DNA of 64,000 nucleotides. It comes from Acanthosoma haemorrhoidale. Taxonomy: Eukaryota; Arthropoda; Insecta; Hemiptera; Acanthosomatidae. The stretch is taken from NCBI GenBank assembly GCA_930367205.1, contig OV884015.1, positions 36,013,288-36,077,287 of the forward strand. Direction: 5' to 3'. A program made the position numbers and the translations under genes. The notes beneath the pieces were generated by a model. The model was not told the DNA's origin, did not search any database, and worked only from the letters and a program-made list of their open reading frames with translations. Below, piece after piece: positions 23,901 to 37,659 of the stretch. The stretch's first letter is position 1. Each line of letters starts with the position of its first letter.

Positions 23901-26900
23901 GTTTATTTCTGCTATTTTTCACGAATAATATTAGTTCATATGTAGGATTCTATTGTGAATAGAACACAACCGTATTTCACTACGAATTTCAAAGGACAGT
24001 TATAAATTTTCAATTTTTTTTTAGCATTTATTTTTTTACTTACATTTAATTTTTTTTTTTGTGATTGTTTATTGCGGCTTCGGTCCAAATTATCAATCAT
24101 TTACCACTTGCATGTATAATTATTATTAGTTACCCTCTGACATTATAACCGAATGAATGACGACGCAACGATCCCTCCCAACAGTATTTCACTTCCTAAT
24201 TACCACTAAAGCAAATGGTAACTAAATTGACATCGCCTGACTGCTAATGTGACATATGGTTGGCTACGCATTATCATTACTCACCACGTATGGGCGAGAA
24301 AAATCGTACTTTCTGCAGTGAATTGAACGACGAGAAGATCGGAGGCCTATATATGAATATGATTTTTCCTAAGGCGCCAGCCATATGTACAGTGACGCAG
24401 CCCCTAACCTGCTTGCATAATGTATGGCTATTGGATTCCTTTAGCCTCTGCATCCATCTTCCTACAGGGCACGTGTTCTCGGCGCGATATTTAGACAGCT
24501 CTGCTCGTGTGTAGACATTAAGCAATTCACGCTTTCCCCGTTCAACGAGAGACGTAATACAAAACCACCTAAATGGCGATGAGAATTTGTCTACGACTCT
24601 CTTACGTATCGCTGGTCATAAAATTACATTCTTTCGTCAAGAAAATATAGAATATACAACGCATAAACCGATGAGCATCGACTCTTTACGGCAAACCTAA
24701 TTCGAAATGGACCAATATTGACATTTTGTTATTTTCTATGCATCCTAAAACGTGAATTCAACCAAAATTGAAAATGGCAGGTTTTCAAAACAAGGCGGAA
24801 AAATCTGAAAATCACGTGTCAAGCAATCAGAAAACCTTGAAAGACAATCGAATGTCAACCTAAGGCATCTATTAACGACCTTATACATTTAAATCTGGTG
24901 ATCCAAGGAAGTTCTGTGTGTTTTCAAAGAATTTCTCTCGCTTTAGTCTTTCATGTCATTCTGGTAGTCCGGTTTTTGTAGAAACAATATAATTTACGCC
25001 ATAAGCTGTGACGTAATGGACAGTTTCATTAAGGCTTTTGTTATTGAGCTCTAGTTTTAATTTAGATGATGACTTATTACGTACGATATGTGAACACTAA
25101 GTTTGTTCGTTGTTACAAGTAAATATGAATATCACAGCTTATGAATTACACGTCGTTAGAAAACACTTATTTCTATATCAAACGTATATAATCTATGTTA
25201 TTCTATATAACTATAGAAAAGATTTATATACGATATACTTTAAACGGCACAGCAATAAAAAAAATTGTAAAAACCTTAATTATTTTTTGGCAACAATTCA
25301 AGCTAAATCTACATCCTTTAATTCAGTTTTAGTTTATTTTTCGAATCTATTTTTTGCTTTAGTTTCATTTAAATTGTTTGGTATTTTTTAAATTTTTAGT
25401 AATAATTGAAGGTTACTTAAGGCACTCGTACAAGTTTATTTTATGTTTAATCCAGTTTTAATAACTTTTTAAAATAATAGTAGACTAAAACGCTGACAAA
25501 TAATACGTATTATTAATCTGGAAGTCGAGATATTTAATTTAACAAACTAGTTAATATGAAGGAAAAGTAATGGCTTCGTGATAAGTTTGTTAATTAGAGG
25601 TGAAATTTCCTGTTGAATAGTTTATATATAACGTGGTCCAAAACGTCTGTTGAGTTCATACGTATATTTTAAGACTCTAATGTTGGCTCCATGTTAGTCT
25701 TCTGTAGAGATGCAATCCAAAAATTTAAAGATATATCTTAAACATGAAGTTGAAATTAATAATTGAATTGAATCCGTCGGCGCCCGGCTACGTCTACCGA
25801 ATACAATATTATTTATCTTAGTTACTTACATCTGTTGGTTCAACACTAAAATCAAATTTTTTTTTTGTTTGAAAAAAGGATAGTAAAATAAATGAAATAT
25901 AAGATGCTTTCAAAACCCTATGGGAATCAATTTTTCGGATAAAACTTATAAAAGAAGACGTCTTATAAAATAGATCGCCTTATTTTATATAGTGCGAGAC
26001 ACCTCGAAGAAAATATTTTTGAATAAGAGATGCCGAATTTTAATTCCGAAATAAGGAATCTTGCCGTAAACCTACTTAACAAGATAGTTGATGAGCTCAA
26101 CATGCCATTCATTATTGTAAATTGTTAATGTTGATGTTGTTGTTGTTTTTGTTGGGGTGTTTAGTAGGGTTAGAATGCTGCAATGGAAACTCATGTATAT
26201 CTGATTAGAAAATATAGAAGATTTTTGTAGTGCGTGTTCACTTAATAGAAATTAATTATATTATATTAATTAGATTTGTTCTTTCCAAGAAATGCGATTA
26301 ATATTAAAATTCAATATTGCTACACTAATCAATATTATTAATTCTGAAGACATTTATGTTGATGATAAGTTTACAATATTATCATTGTTGAGGTATCAAG
26401 TGTAACTTGATTTTTGATCAAGTATGAATAAATTTATTAGAATTTAAAATTACTAAAAAGACTTAAAGGAAGGGGTGCGCGGGCTATCAAGGCAGAGTAG
26501 TGCAAAGATGAGGTCATTTTTAAAATTTGAATGTACCTTTCGACAATATTCAAAAATAAAACACTGAAAATGAACCCGCCAGCACAAAGCACTTTAAATT
26601 TCTCCAGATACTGTTACAGGTTTATTGAAAATTTTACTTATCAGAGCAATCATAATTTCTATTACAGTAACACATCCATATTTTTTAAACTGCCTAAGAC
26701 AATAAAAACTCACGGCAGGTGTGTTCGATTGCAGAATTTAAGAGTTTCGTTAGCGATTTGAAAACCGAAGTTAATAAATATTATTATTGAGAGCGCTGTC
26801 GTTTAGTATTATAGCATTTGGTGGAAAAATATTTTCTTTTCTCAATATTTAACAAATAATTAATGTCTTAGTTTATCAAACAAATCTAATGACAGTTTTA

Positions 26901-27176
26901 ATGTCTTTTTGTAGCTGAAGACCACTAAACTACCAACACACGATGTTGGTCAGAACGTAAAAATCAATAATTTTATACCCTGTTCAAAATCATATAAAAA
27001 TATATAGTTTTTTTCAATACAAAGTAGTTAATCAATTAGTAACAGTTATGTTTTGTGGAGCTATATTTTCATGTTTTCCTTATATGAAATGGGACTTTAA
27101 TTTAATGTGAAATTCGCGAAGGGTAGAACTGATACCCGGGTACTTTGCGACAGTGTGGCCAAAGAAAATTCGAGAT
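23901..27176. other. AT-rich sequence with a GC-richer unique island (24140-24640)
   Basis: The island 24140-24640 stands out in base composition and has overlapping open frames on both strands (24260-24514 plus, 24277-24525 minus) but no motif. On minus, CATACGTG is followed by GTGAGTAATG, a good splice donor, and CAATTCACTGCAG just upstream could be an acceptor. A short exon is possible but unproven. The rest, including the open frame 25110-25391, is AT-rich and unremarkable. Confidence 0.35.
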
Positions 27177-27262
27177 GAGGGTCGTTTCTCAGTTGGTAGA
27201 GCTCCGAGTAGGCACTGGGGAGGATCCCCCCCCCTCAAGGTTCAAGTCCTAACCCTACAAGT
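27177..27262 (+). repeat. tRNA-like sequence (SINE head or tRNA pseudogene)
   Basis: TTTCTCAGTTGGTAGAGC (27185-27202) is a good tRNA D-arm/A box, and GGTTCAAGTCC (27239-27249) is a good B box. GGGT near the start can pair with ACCC in AACCCTAC at the end. The anticodon arm is too long and contains a C9 run, so no functional tRNA can be folded. A tRNA-derived SINE head or a decayed tRNA gene are the two readings. No matching copy elsewhere in the window was noticed. Confidence 0.55.
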
Positions 27263-28942
27263 ATTTTTTTATGGCTGTTAATTATTAATAATAATAATTA
27301 TTTAAGTTTTATTTCACAATCCCGAACAATTTTTCAATATTACAGTAATTTTTGTCACAAATTAAATTTATTAATTTGAAATCCTGGATAATAATTATTT
27401 TTTTTATGTAATATTATATGTGATGTATATTGTAACATTCATGATATTTGAGAATATCATGGCCAGGAACCCTCACATCTGGTAAGCATCTTCCCTTATG
27501 CTCCTAGGAGTGGGGATGAGATAAACGGGCAGTCTTAGCACAACCGTCGAGAAGAGCGGACTTAGCAAGCTCCCGAATTGGCGGTCACCAACAGGAAGAG
27601 AGGAGAAGAACCAACAGCAGAAAGTAACGTTGATTGGATTAAAGGAAGATCATCGATTGGGTGATATTAATATTGTTTTTATTATGGATCCATTAAAAGA
27701 AATTGAGATCAAATTTCATGTTTTTTGTAATTAGTAGTAACTATCCTAATTTAAAAGGATTTGAATATTTTTTTATACATTTTGTCAGCACTCTATATAA
27801 TTATAATTATTTGTCATAACCATTTTATTTGAATATATTTCACAATTCCTAGTTTCTCAATTTATTAATAACTACAACATTAGCCTTGAGATCGGACGAT
27901 TCAATCGGGATAAATTCCTATGTCAAAGACAGAAAAACAATTTGAATTAAAGATCTCATGACGGACCTGCCAAATTAGTTAAGTTAAATTAATGAAATAA
28001 AGTAGAAAAAGAAATGGTAAAAAATGAGGTAGGTTTCAATATATATATATACACATTATTATTATTTCACACTTCCTCGGAATAATCCAGGAATACATTA
28101 TTATTATAAAATAATTTGTTTTTTATTATGAAATTGTTAAAGCAACAAACATTTTCATAAACAAAAAAGGCAATTGCAACCACCATTTCAAACTTGAGCC
28201 GGATATAAATCCGTAATCTGTAAAATGGAAATAACGCAATAATTCTTATATTGTGTTCATTATACATGCCAAACTATTGCGTGTTATAATTACAATACAG
28301 AGAAAATTTAACATCTAGTTGCGATCCCACACAATTTCTTTTGACTTTAAGGATTTATTAGTTAAGTAATTTTCTTATATCCAGCTATTATATGATTCAT
28401 TTCTGTTTCACCTTCCATCAATATTATTCGTATTTAATACACCTTACTCGCTTGACCTAACTCAGTCAAACACTGAACCATGATACTCCTGTTCTATATA
28501 TAACCATTTTTTTTTTTTTCTTTTAATATAGCTACCCAACGTAGCTTCTCTATGAGACCTGTTGCACTGAGAGAAACTTCTATGCAAAATTAAAAGTCCG
28601 AAGCATGAGAGAGCCTAAGCACAATATCGGGACAAGCGCCGAATATATTTATTTATTATTCTTAAGTTAATAAAGTTATGAATTAAGTTCCCAAGGATAT
28701 TGGAACTGTGTCGGTATTTTGGACGCCTTTCGATCGATGTTGTGTTAATAATTTCTCCATTTGTAATTCCGATTTTTTCTCCTTATCCACTCATCTCTTC
28801 TCATTACGGTTTCATTCAACGTCACTATTCATTCATTAGATGATAATTTATTGATATACTTGAAGTCATTTACGTTAGATGTAGTAGTTGATTAGATGGC
28901 TAGTAGTTGACTCCAAATGGAGACCACTAAGACTTTTAACTG
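27263..28942. other. AT-rich sequence
   Basis: No gene was recognised. Positions 27460-27610 are GC-richer (CTCCCGAATTGGCGGTC) without a known motif. The minus open frame 28067-28267 looks like AT-rich noise. Confidence 0.35.
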
Positions 28943-29147
28943 CAAAGTTGTTGGGTCTCTCGGGTATTTAAATTTGTTAGTTCCACATATCCCAAAATCT
29001 GAGGACTATCAGGATTTCAGTAGTGGCAAAAAATCAAGTAAACCCATTAAATAGTATCTTTATCAAACAATTTAATCAACTAATCAGTGAATTTTAATTT
29101 ATAAATCTTATAAGAAAAAAATATAAACAATCTAATGGTTTGATCGC
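28943..29147 (+). repeat. Outlying diverged satellite unit
   Basis: It begins TTGGGTCTCTCGGGTATTTA and shows the variant-B-like string ATATCCCAAAAT. It continues collinear with the satellite unit to CTAATCAGTGA, then through ATAAATCTTATAAGAAAAA to TTTGATCGC. It is about 300 bp upstream of the main array and clearly more diverged. The last unit of the main array shares the ATAAATCTTATAAGAAAAA-GATCGC ending, which internal units lack. Confidence 0.85.
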
Positions 29148-29456
29148 TTAACTAATTAATAGTATTTAACGCTTTTCATTGAATATTTGCTGTTTGAGAA
29201 TTTGTTTGTATAAAATCCTGATACATTGCAATAGCCTAAACTAGGTTAGCAGATACAGTAAACTATATTCCAGAGAAAACCAGTATTTATTTAGTGGAAT
29301 ATAATTTGTTTGAAAAATAACATAATTGTATACTATAAATCGAAATCAAAACGTCTTTGATTATTTCTATTCTCACTTAACCCATTAAAACTTCATGCAA
29401 CTGTAAGGTGTGCTAAATTAATGGTTCATAACTACCTATGTCTCATACTAATACAA
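29148..29456. other. Spacer between outlying unit and main array
   Basis: About 310 bp of AT-rich sequence with no satellite homology apart from a generic CCCATTAAA-like word. No gene was seen. Confidence 0.5.
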
Positions 29457-32400
29457 ATAAATCGGCCATATTTACATCAAATTTACCAAAAAGAGATGAG
29501 AAAATAATTTTTGATATAAGTAGAATTTATGCCACTTACTTATGGCCAATTTAAGAGTAACAGTTCAACTTTTAAAATACTTCCCAGTAAAATTTAGTTT
29601 TTGGGTCTCAACCGTATTTAAATTTGTTAGTTCGGTATAGCCAAAGTGTAGGAATTATCAGGATTTCAGAAATGACAAAAAATCAAGTGAACCCATTAAA
29701 TAGTATCAATTTATCAAACAATTCAATCAACTAATCAGTAAATAATTTATAAATCGGACAAATTTACATCGAATTTACCAAAAAAAGAAGAGATAATAAT
29801 TGTTGATATAAGTTGCATTTATGCCACTTACTTATGGCCAATTTAAGAGTAACAGTTCAACTTTTAAAATACTTCCCAGTAAAATTTAGTTTTTGGGTCT
29901 CAACCGTATTTAAATTTGTTAGTTCGGTATAGCCAAAGTGTAGGAATTATCAGGATTTCAGAAATGACAAAAAATCAAGTGAACCCATTAAATAGTATCA
30001 ATTTATCAAACAATTCAATCAACTAATCAGTAAATAATTTATAAATCGGACAAATTTACATCGAATTTACCAAAAAAAGAAGAGATAATAATTGTTGATA
30101 TAAGTTGCATTTATGCCACTTACTTATGGCCAATTTAAGAGTAACAGTTCAACTTTTAAAATACTTCCCAGTAAAATTTAGTTTTTGGGTCTCAACCGTA
30201 TTTAAATTTGTTAGTTCGGTATATCCCAAAATGTAGGGATTATCAGGATTTCAGAAATGACAAAAAATCTAGTAAACCCATTAAATGGTATCAATTTATC
30301 AAACAATTCAATCAACTAATCAGTAAATAATTTATATATCGGACAAATTTACATCGAATTTACCAAAAAAAGAAGAGATAATAATTGTTGATATAAGTTG
30401 CATTTATGCCACTTACTTATGGCCAATTTAAGAGTAACAGTTCAACTTTTAAAATACTTCCCAGTAAAATTTAGTTTTTGGGTCTCAACCGTATTTAAAT
30501 TTGTTAGTTCGGTATAGCCAAAGTGTAGGAATTATCAGGATTTCAGAAATGACAAAAAATCAAGTGAACCCATTAAATAGTATCAATTTATCAAACAATT
30601 CAATCAACTAATCAGTAAATAATTTATAAATCGGACAAATTTACATCGAATTTACCAAAAAAAGAAGAGATAATAATTGTTGATATAAGTTGCATTTATG
30701 CCACTTACTTATGGCCAATTTAAGAGTAACAGTTCAACTTTTAAAATACTTCCCAGTAAAATTTAGTTTTTGGGTCTCAACCGTATTTAAATTTGTTAGT
30801 TCGGTATAGCCAAAGTGTAGGAATTATCAGGATTTCAGAAATGACAAAAAATCAAGTGAACCCATTAAATAGTATCAATTTATCAAACAATTCAATCAAC
30901 TAATCAGTAAATAATTTATAAATCGGACAAATTTACATCGAATTTACCAAAAAAAGAAGAGATAATAATTGTTGATATATGTTGCATTTATGCCACTTAC
31001 TTATGGCCAATTTAAGAGTAACTGTTCAACTTTTAAAATACTTCCCAGTAAAATTTAGTTTTTGGGTCTCAACCGTATTTAAATTTGTTAGTTCGGTATA
31101 GCCAAAGTGTAGGAATTATCAGGATTTCAGAAATGACAAAAAATCAAGTGAACCCATTAAATAGTATCAATTTATCAAACAATTCAATCAACTAATCAGT
31201 AAATAATTTATAAATCGGACAAATTTACATCGAATTTACCAAAAAAAGAAGAGATAATAATTGTTGATATAAGTTGCATTTATGCCACTTACTTATGGCC
31301 AATTTAAGAGTAACAGTTCAACTTTTAAAATACTTCCCAGTAAAATTTAGTTTTTGGGTCTCAACCGTATTTAAATTTGTTAGTTCGGTATAGCCAAAGT
31401 GTAGGAATTATCAGGATTTCAGAAATGACAAAAAATCAAGTGAACCCATTAAATAGTATCAATTTATCAAACAATTCAATCAACTAATCAGTAAATAATT
31501 TATAAATCGGACAAATTTACATCGAATTTACCAAAAAAAGAAGAGATAATAATTGTTGATATATGTTGCATTTATGCCACTTACTTATGGCCAATTTAAG
31601 AGTAACTGTTCAACTTTTAAAATACTTCCCAGTAAAATTTAGTTTTTGGGTCTCAACCGTATTTAAATTTGTTAGTTCGGTATATCCCAAAATGTAGGGA
31701 TTATCAGGATTTCAGAAATGACAAAAAATCTAGTAAACCCATTAAATGGTATCAATTTATCAAACAATTCAATCAACTAATCAGTAAATAATTTATAAAT
31801 CGGACAAATTTACATCGAATTTACCAAAAAAAGAAGAGATAATAATTGTTGATATAAGTTGCATTTATGCCACTTACTTATGGCCAATTTAAGAGTAACA
31901 GTTCAACTTTTAAAATACTTCCCAGTAAAATTTAGTTTTTGGGTCTCAACCGTATTTAAATTTGTTAGTTCGGTATAGCCAAAGTGTAGGAATTATCAGG
32001 ATTTCAGAAATGACAAAAAATCAAGTGAACCCATTAAATAGTATCAATTTATCAAACAATTCAATCAACTAATCAGTAAATAATTTATAAATCGGACAAA
32101 TTTACATCGAATTTACCAAAAAAAGAAGAGATAATAATTGTTGATATAAGTTGCATTTATGCCACTTACTTATGGCCAATTTAAGAGTAACAGTTCAACT
32201 TTTAAAATACTTCCCAGTAAAATTTAGTTTTTGGGTCTCAACCGTATTTAAATTTGTTAGTTCGGTATATCCCAAAATGTAGGGATTATCAGGATTTCAG
32301 AAATGACAAAAAATCTAGTAAACCCATTAAATGGTATCAATTTATCAAACAATTCAATCAACTAATCAGTAAATAATTTATAAATCGGACAAATTTACAT

Positions 32401-35400
32401 CGAATTTACCAAAAAAAGAAGAGATAATAATTGTTGATATAAGTTGCATTTATGCCACTTACTTATGGCCAATTTAAGAGTAACAGTTCAACTTTTAAAA
32501 TACTTCCCAGTAAAATTTAGTTTTTGGGTCTCAACCGTATTTAAATTTGTTAGTTCGGTATAGCCAAAGTGTAGGAATTATCAGGATTTCAGAAATGACA
32601 AAAAATCAAGTGAACCCATTAAATAGTATCAATTTATCAAACAATTCAATCAACTAATCAGTAAATAATTTATAAATCGGACAAATTTACATCGAATTTA
32701 CCAAAAAAAGAAGAGATAATAATTGTTGATATAAGTTGCATTTATGCCACTTACTTATGGCCAATTTAAGAGTAACAGTTCAACTTTTAAAATACTTCCC
32801 AGTAAAATTTAGTTTTTGGGTCTCAACCGTATTTAAATTTGTTAGTTCGGTATAGCCAAAGTGTAGGAATTATCAGGATTTCAGAAGACAAAAAATCAAG
32901 TGAACCCATTAAATAGTATCAATTTATCAAACAATTCAATCAACTAATCAGTAAATAATTTATAAATCGGACAAATTTACATCGAATTTACCAAAAAAAG
33001 AAGAGATAATAATTGTTGATATATGTTGCATTTATGCCACTTACTTATGGCCAATTTAAGAGTAACTGTTCAACTTTTAAAATACTTCCCAGTAAAATTT
33101 AGTTTTTGGGTCTCAACCGTATTTAAATTTGTTAGTTCGGTATATCCCAAAATGTAGGGATTATCAGGATTTCAGAAATGACAAAAAATCTAGTAAACCC
33201 ATTAAATGGTATCAATTTATCAAACAATTCAATCAACTAATCAGTAAATAATTTATAAATCGGACAAATTTACATCGAATTTACCAAAAAAAGAAGAGAT
33301 AATAATTGTTGATATAAGTTGCATTTATGCCACTTACTTATGGCCAATTTAAGAGTAACTGTTCAACTTTTAAAATACTTCCCAGTAAAATTTAGTTTTT
33401 GGGTCTCAACCGTATTTAAATTTGTTAGTTCGGTATAGCCAAAGTGTAGGAATTATCAGGATTTCAGAAATGACAAAAAATCAAGTGAACCCATTAAATA
33501 GTATCAATTTATCAAACAATTCAATCAACTAATCAGTAAATAATTTATAAATCGGACAAATTTACATCGAATTTACCAAAAAAAGAAGAGATAATAATTG
33601 TTGATATAAGTTGCATTTATGCCACTTACTTATGGCCAATTTAAGAGTAACAGTTCAACTTTTAAAATACTTCCCAGTAAAATTTAGTTTTTGGGTCTCA
33701 ACCGTATTTAAATTTGTTAGTTCGGTATAGCCAAAGTGTAGGAATTATCAGGATTTCAGAAATGACAAAAAATCAAGTGAACCCATTAAATAGTATCAAT
33801 TTATCAAACAATTCAATCAACTAATCAGTAAATAATTTATAAATCGGACAAATTTACATCGAATTTACCAAAAAAAGAAGAGATAATAATTGTTGATATA
33901 TGTTGCATTTATGCCACTTACTTATGGCCAATTTAAGAGTAACTGTTCAACTTTTAAAATACTTCCCAGTAAAATTTAGTTTTTGGGTCTCAACCGTATT
34001 TAAATTTGTTAGTTCGGTATATCCCAAAATGTAGGGATTATCAGGATTTCAGAAATGACAAAAAATCTAGTAAACCCATTAAATGGTATCAATTTATCAA
34101 ACAATTCAATCAACTAATCAGTAAATAATTTATAAATCGGACAAATTTACATCGAATTTACCAAAAAAAGAAGAGATAATAATTGTTGATATAAGTTGCA
34201 TTTATGCCACTTACTTATGGCCAATTTAAGAGTAACTGTTCAACTTTTAAAATACTTCCCAGTAAAATTTAGTTTTTGGGTCTTAACCGTATTTAAATTT
34301 GTTAGTTCGGTATAGCCAAAGTGTAGGAATTATCAGGATTTCAGAAATGACAAAAAATCAAGTGAACCCATTAAATAGTATCAATTTATCAAACAATTCA
34401 ATCAACTAAAAAGTAAATAATTTATAAATCGGACAAATTTACATCGAATTTACCAAAAAAAGAAGAGATAATAATTGTTGATATAAGTTGCATTTATGCC
34501 ACTTACTTATGGCCAATTTAAGAGTAACAGTTCAACTTTTAAAATACTTCCCAGTAAAATTTAGTTTTTGGGTCTCAACCGTATTTAAATTTGTTAGTTC
34601 GGTATATCCCAAAATGTAGGGATTATCAGGATTTCAGAAATGACAAAAAATCTAGTAAACCCATTAAATGGTATCAATTTATCAAACAATTCAATCAACT
34701 AATCAGTAAATAATTTATAAATCGGACAAATTTACATCGAATTTACCAAAAAAAGAAGAGATAATAATTGTTGATATAAGTTGCATTTATGCCACTTACT
34801 TATGGCCAATTTAAGAGTAACAGTTCAACTTTTAAAATACTTCCCAGTAAAATTTAGTTTTTGGGTCTCAACCGTATTTAAATTTGTTAGTTCGGTATAG
34901 CCAAAGTGTAGGAATTATCAGGATTTCAGAAATGACAAAAAATCAAGTGAACCCATTAAATAGTATCAATTTATCAAACAATTCAATCAACTAATCAGTA
35001 AATAATTTATAAATCGGACAAATTTACATCGAATTTACCAAAAAAAGAAGAGATAATAATTGTTGATATAAGTTGCATTTATGCCACTTACTTATGGCCA
35101 ATTTAAGAGTAACAGTTCAACTTTTAAAATACTTCCCAGTAAAATTTAGTTTTTGGGTCTCAACCGTATTTAAATTTGTTAGTTCGGTATAGCCAAAGTG
35201 TAGGAATTATCAGGATTTCAGAAATGACAAAAAATCAAGTGAACCCATTAAATAGTATCAATTTATCAAACAATTCAATCAACTAATCAGTAAATAATTT
35301 ATAAATCGGACAAATTTACATCGAATTTACCAAAAAAAGAAGAGATAATAATTGTTGATATATGTTGCATTTATGCCACTTACTTATGGCCAATTTAAGA

Positions 35401-36200
35401 GTAACTGTTCAACTTTTAAAATACTTCCCAGTAAAATTTAGTTTTTGGGTCTCAACCGTATTTAAATTTGTTAGTTCGGTATATCCCAAAATGTAGGGAT
35501 TATCAGGATTTCAGAAATGACAAAAAATCTAGTAAACCCATTAAATGGTATCAATTTATCAAACAATTCAATCAACTAATCAGTAAATAATTTATAAATC
35601 GGACAAATTTGCATCGAATTTACCAAAAAAAGAAGAGATAATAATTGTTGATATAAGTTGCATTTATGCCACTTACTTATGGCCAATTTAAGAGTAACAG
35701 TTCAACTTTTAAAATACTTCCCAGTAAAATTTAGTTTTTGGGTCTCAACCGTATTTAAATTTGTTAGTTCGGTATAGCCAAAGTGTAGGAATTATCAGGA
35801 TTTCAGAAATGACAAAAAATCAAGTGAACCCATTAAATAGTATCAATTTATCAAACAATTCAATCAACTAATCAGTAAATAATTTATAAATCGGACAAAT
35901 TTACATCGAATTTACCAAAAAAAGAAGAGATAATAATTTTTGATATATGTTGCATTTATGCCACTTACTTATGGCCAATTTAAGAGTAACTGTTCAACTT
36001 TTAAAATACTTCCCAGTAAAATTTAGTTTTTGGGTCTCAACCGTATTTAAATTTGTTAGTTCGGTATATCCCAAAATGTAGGGATTATCAGGATTTCAGA
36101 AGTGACAAAAAATCTAGTAAACTCATTAAATGGTATCAATTTATCAAACAATTCTATCAACTAATCAGTAAAAAATGTATAAATCTTATAAGAAAAAGTT
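29457..36200 (+). repeat. Satellite array: about 23 tandem units of 292 bp
   Basis: The landmark GGGTCTCAACCG recurs at 29603, 29895, 30187, 30480, 30772, 31064 and so on to 36032, a mean spacing of 292 bp. Two variants are defined at linked sites. A has TATAGCCAAAGTGTAGGAA with AAATCAAGTGAACCC and AAATAGTATC; B has TATATCCCAAAATGTAGGGA with AAATCTAGTAAACCC and AAATGGTATC. Numbering units from 29603, B occupies positions 3, 8, 10, 13, 16, 18, 21 and 23. Internal units are otherwise almost identical, implying recent homogenisation. There is no reading frame of note. Confidence 0.97.
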
Positions 36201-37214
36201 ATAAAGTTGATCGCGCAGCTCCTGTGATTTTTACTGCATTTATCAGATTAGGTATAACGAAAGAATAATCTTAAATTATGTAGTTTTGTTCAAAGACCGT
36301 TTTTTGTTTTCATCCAGCCTCAGTGTTTACTCCTCCCCGCTAGCATCCACGTCAATTTGCCTCAATATAATGGCTAATTTTGAGTCATCGATTTGAATGG
36401 CAAACAATTAGGGCGCAGGCATTATGGATACGCAGTGTGCACACATGCCCTCTTGACACGCAGAATCAATATTGTAACCCATTCTGCTTCGCGATTCAGA
36501 CTATACACATTTACACCATTCCTACGGTCATCGTTGGAATTTAACGAGGGGGGGGGGGATTTGTGTTGTGAATTGATTAAAATTTCAGACTTCAGCCAAA
36601 TCACTTAACTTATTCAATTTAGTAAGTATCTTATTCGTGTTTTCCATTGCGACACCTTGACTGAGATATAATAGCGTTTATACTTATATTATTTGGACTT
36701 ATGATAGTAAATTTAAGAAATAATTGTACATAAATACGTTGAATGCGATCGGTTGAATTAACAACTGATTGGCCTACAAGCCCCACCTTAACAATCAGTG
36801 AAGTTTTTATAATACGCAGGTTCCTGAAGGCGGTACAAATTTGTAATACAATCTGTAAGAATTCACCGAAGATAGGGACGGTAATAAACCAACAAAATAT
36901 AAAAGTGAACTTAGTTAATGAAAAAGTAGTAACTTGGGAGATTCTTAGATTAATTTTTTTTTTTGATTATAAATAATAATGAGACCAATACCACTATCAC
37001 CAATATTAATAACATGGACTATTTGTTACTTAAAAGTTTCAAAAATTTGTTATGTACAATCGTTACTCAAAATTTGTGGTGTATTTTACTTAGACTAAGT
37101 TCACTGTATTTACATACGTTGTAGCAATATACGATGACAGCATAAATCTATCAAAGGATCTTGTGATAAAATTCTGTGGTAAGACAAAGAAATTATGTTT
37201 TTTTAATATCTAAT
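36201..37214. other. Sequence right of the satellite
   Basis: It starts with TTGATCGCGCAGCTCC at the array edge. Positions 36380-36610 are somewhat GC-richer and open on both strands but lack motifs; a run of ten G lies near 36550. The rest is AT-rich. No gene is supported. Confidence 0.35.
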
Positions 37215-37430
37215 TCCTACGTGACAGTGGTAGCCCTGACAATGGCAGTATCTCCAATCATGTCCTGAGCGCCTGTGGCTCTCGCGCTCTTGGCCATCTC
37301 CACTTGCTCGAATCCGGTGACGCGGATGACAGAGAAGCGTGGTGGACTTCCCAAGACTTCGCTTCCTCTTTCGCATGAGGTGAAGGTGTCAACGATGTGG
37401 ATTCGGGAGATCTCTGGCTGTTAAAGACTG
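37215..37430 (+). mobile_element. Jockey-type 3'-UTR relic
   Basis: It matches the 3' UTR of the 43.4-kb element from CGTGACAGTGG through CAATCATGTCCTGAGCG, GTGGCTCTCGCGCTCTTGG, GACTTCCCAAGACT and GATCTCTGGCTGTT, then loses homology before the GTATGAATG repeats. It is truncated at both ends and decayed. Confidence 0.8.
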
Positions 37431-37659
37431 ATTGTAGCAATATAAAATTGCACAATGTGACGTAAAATGTATTGTCATTAAACACCCTTTATGTTACGTA
37501 CAATAAGATGGTTATAAAAGGCTAGTTAACAGGACTAGGACTGACTTCATTTACGGGAGATATGGAATGGGTATGTTTCTTGGCACTCTTGTGCACGCTA
37601 TTTGTTATTTTGAATTGGTATTTTCTGATGTGGGCTAATTTTATATTTTTTTTTCCAAG

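Noticed and set aside
25820..25880. 16-nt microexon on minus between TTTTAG and GTAAGT
   Set aside because: There is no pyrimidine tract, and the surroundings are low-complexity A/T where such signals arise by chance.
27177..27262. Functional tRNA gene
   Set aside because: The anticodon arm is too long and the acceptor pairing is offset; only the A and B boxes are convincing.
29457..36200. CRISPR-like array
   Set aside because: Units are 292 bp and tandem without variable spacers. The window is eukaryotic, so this is a satellite.
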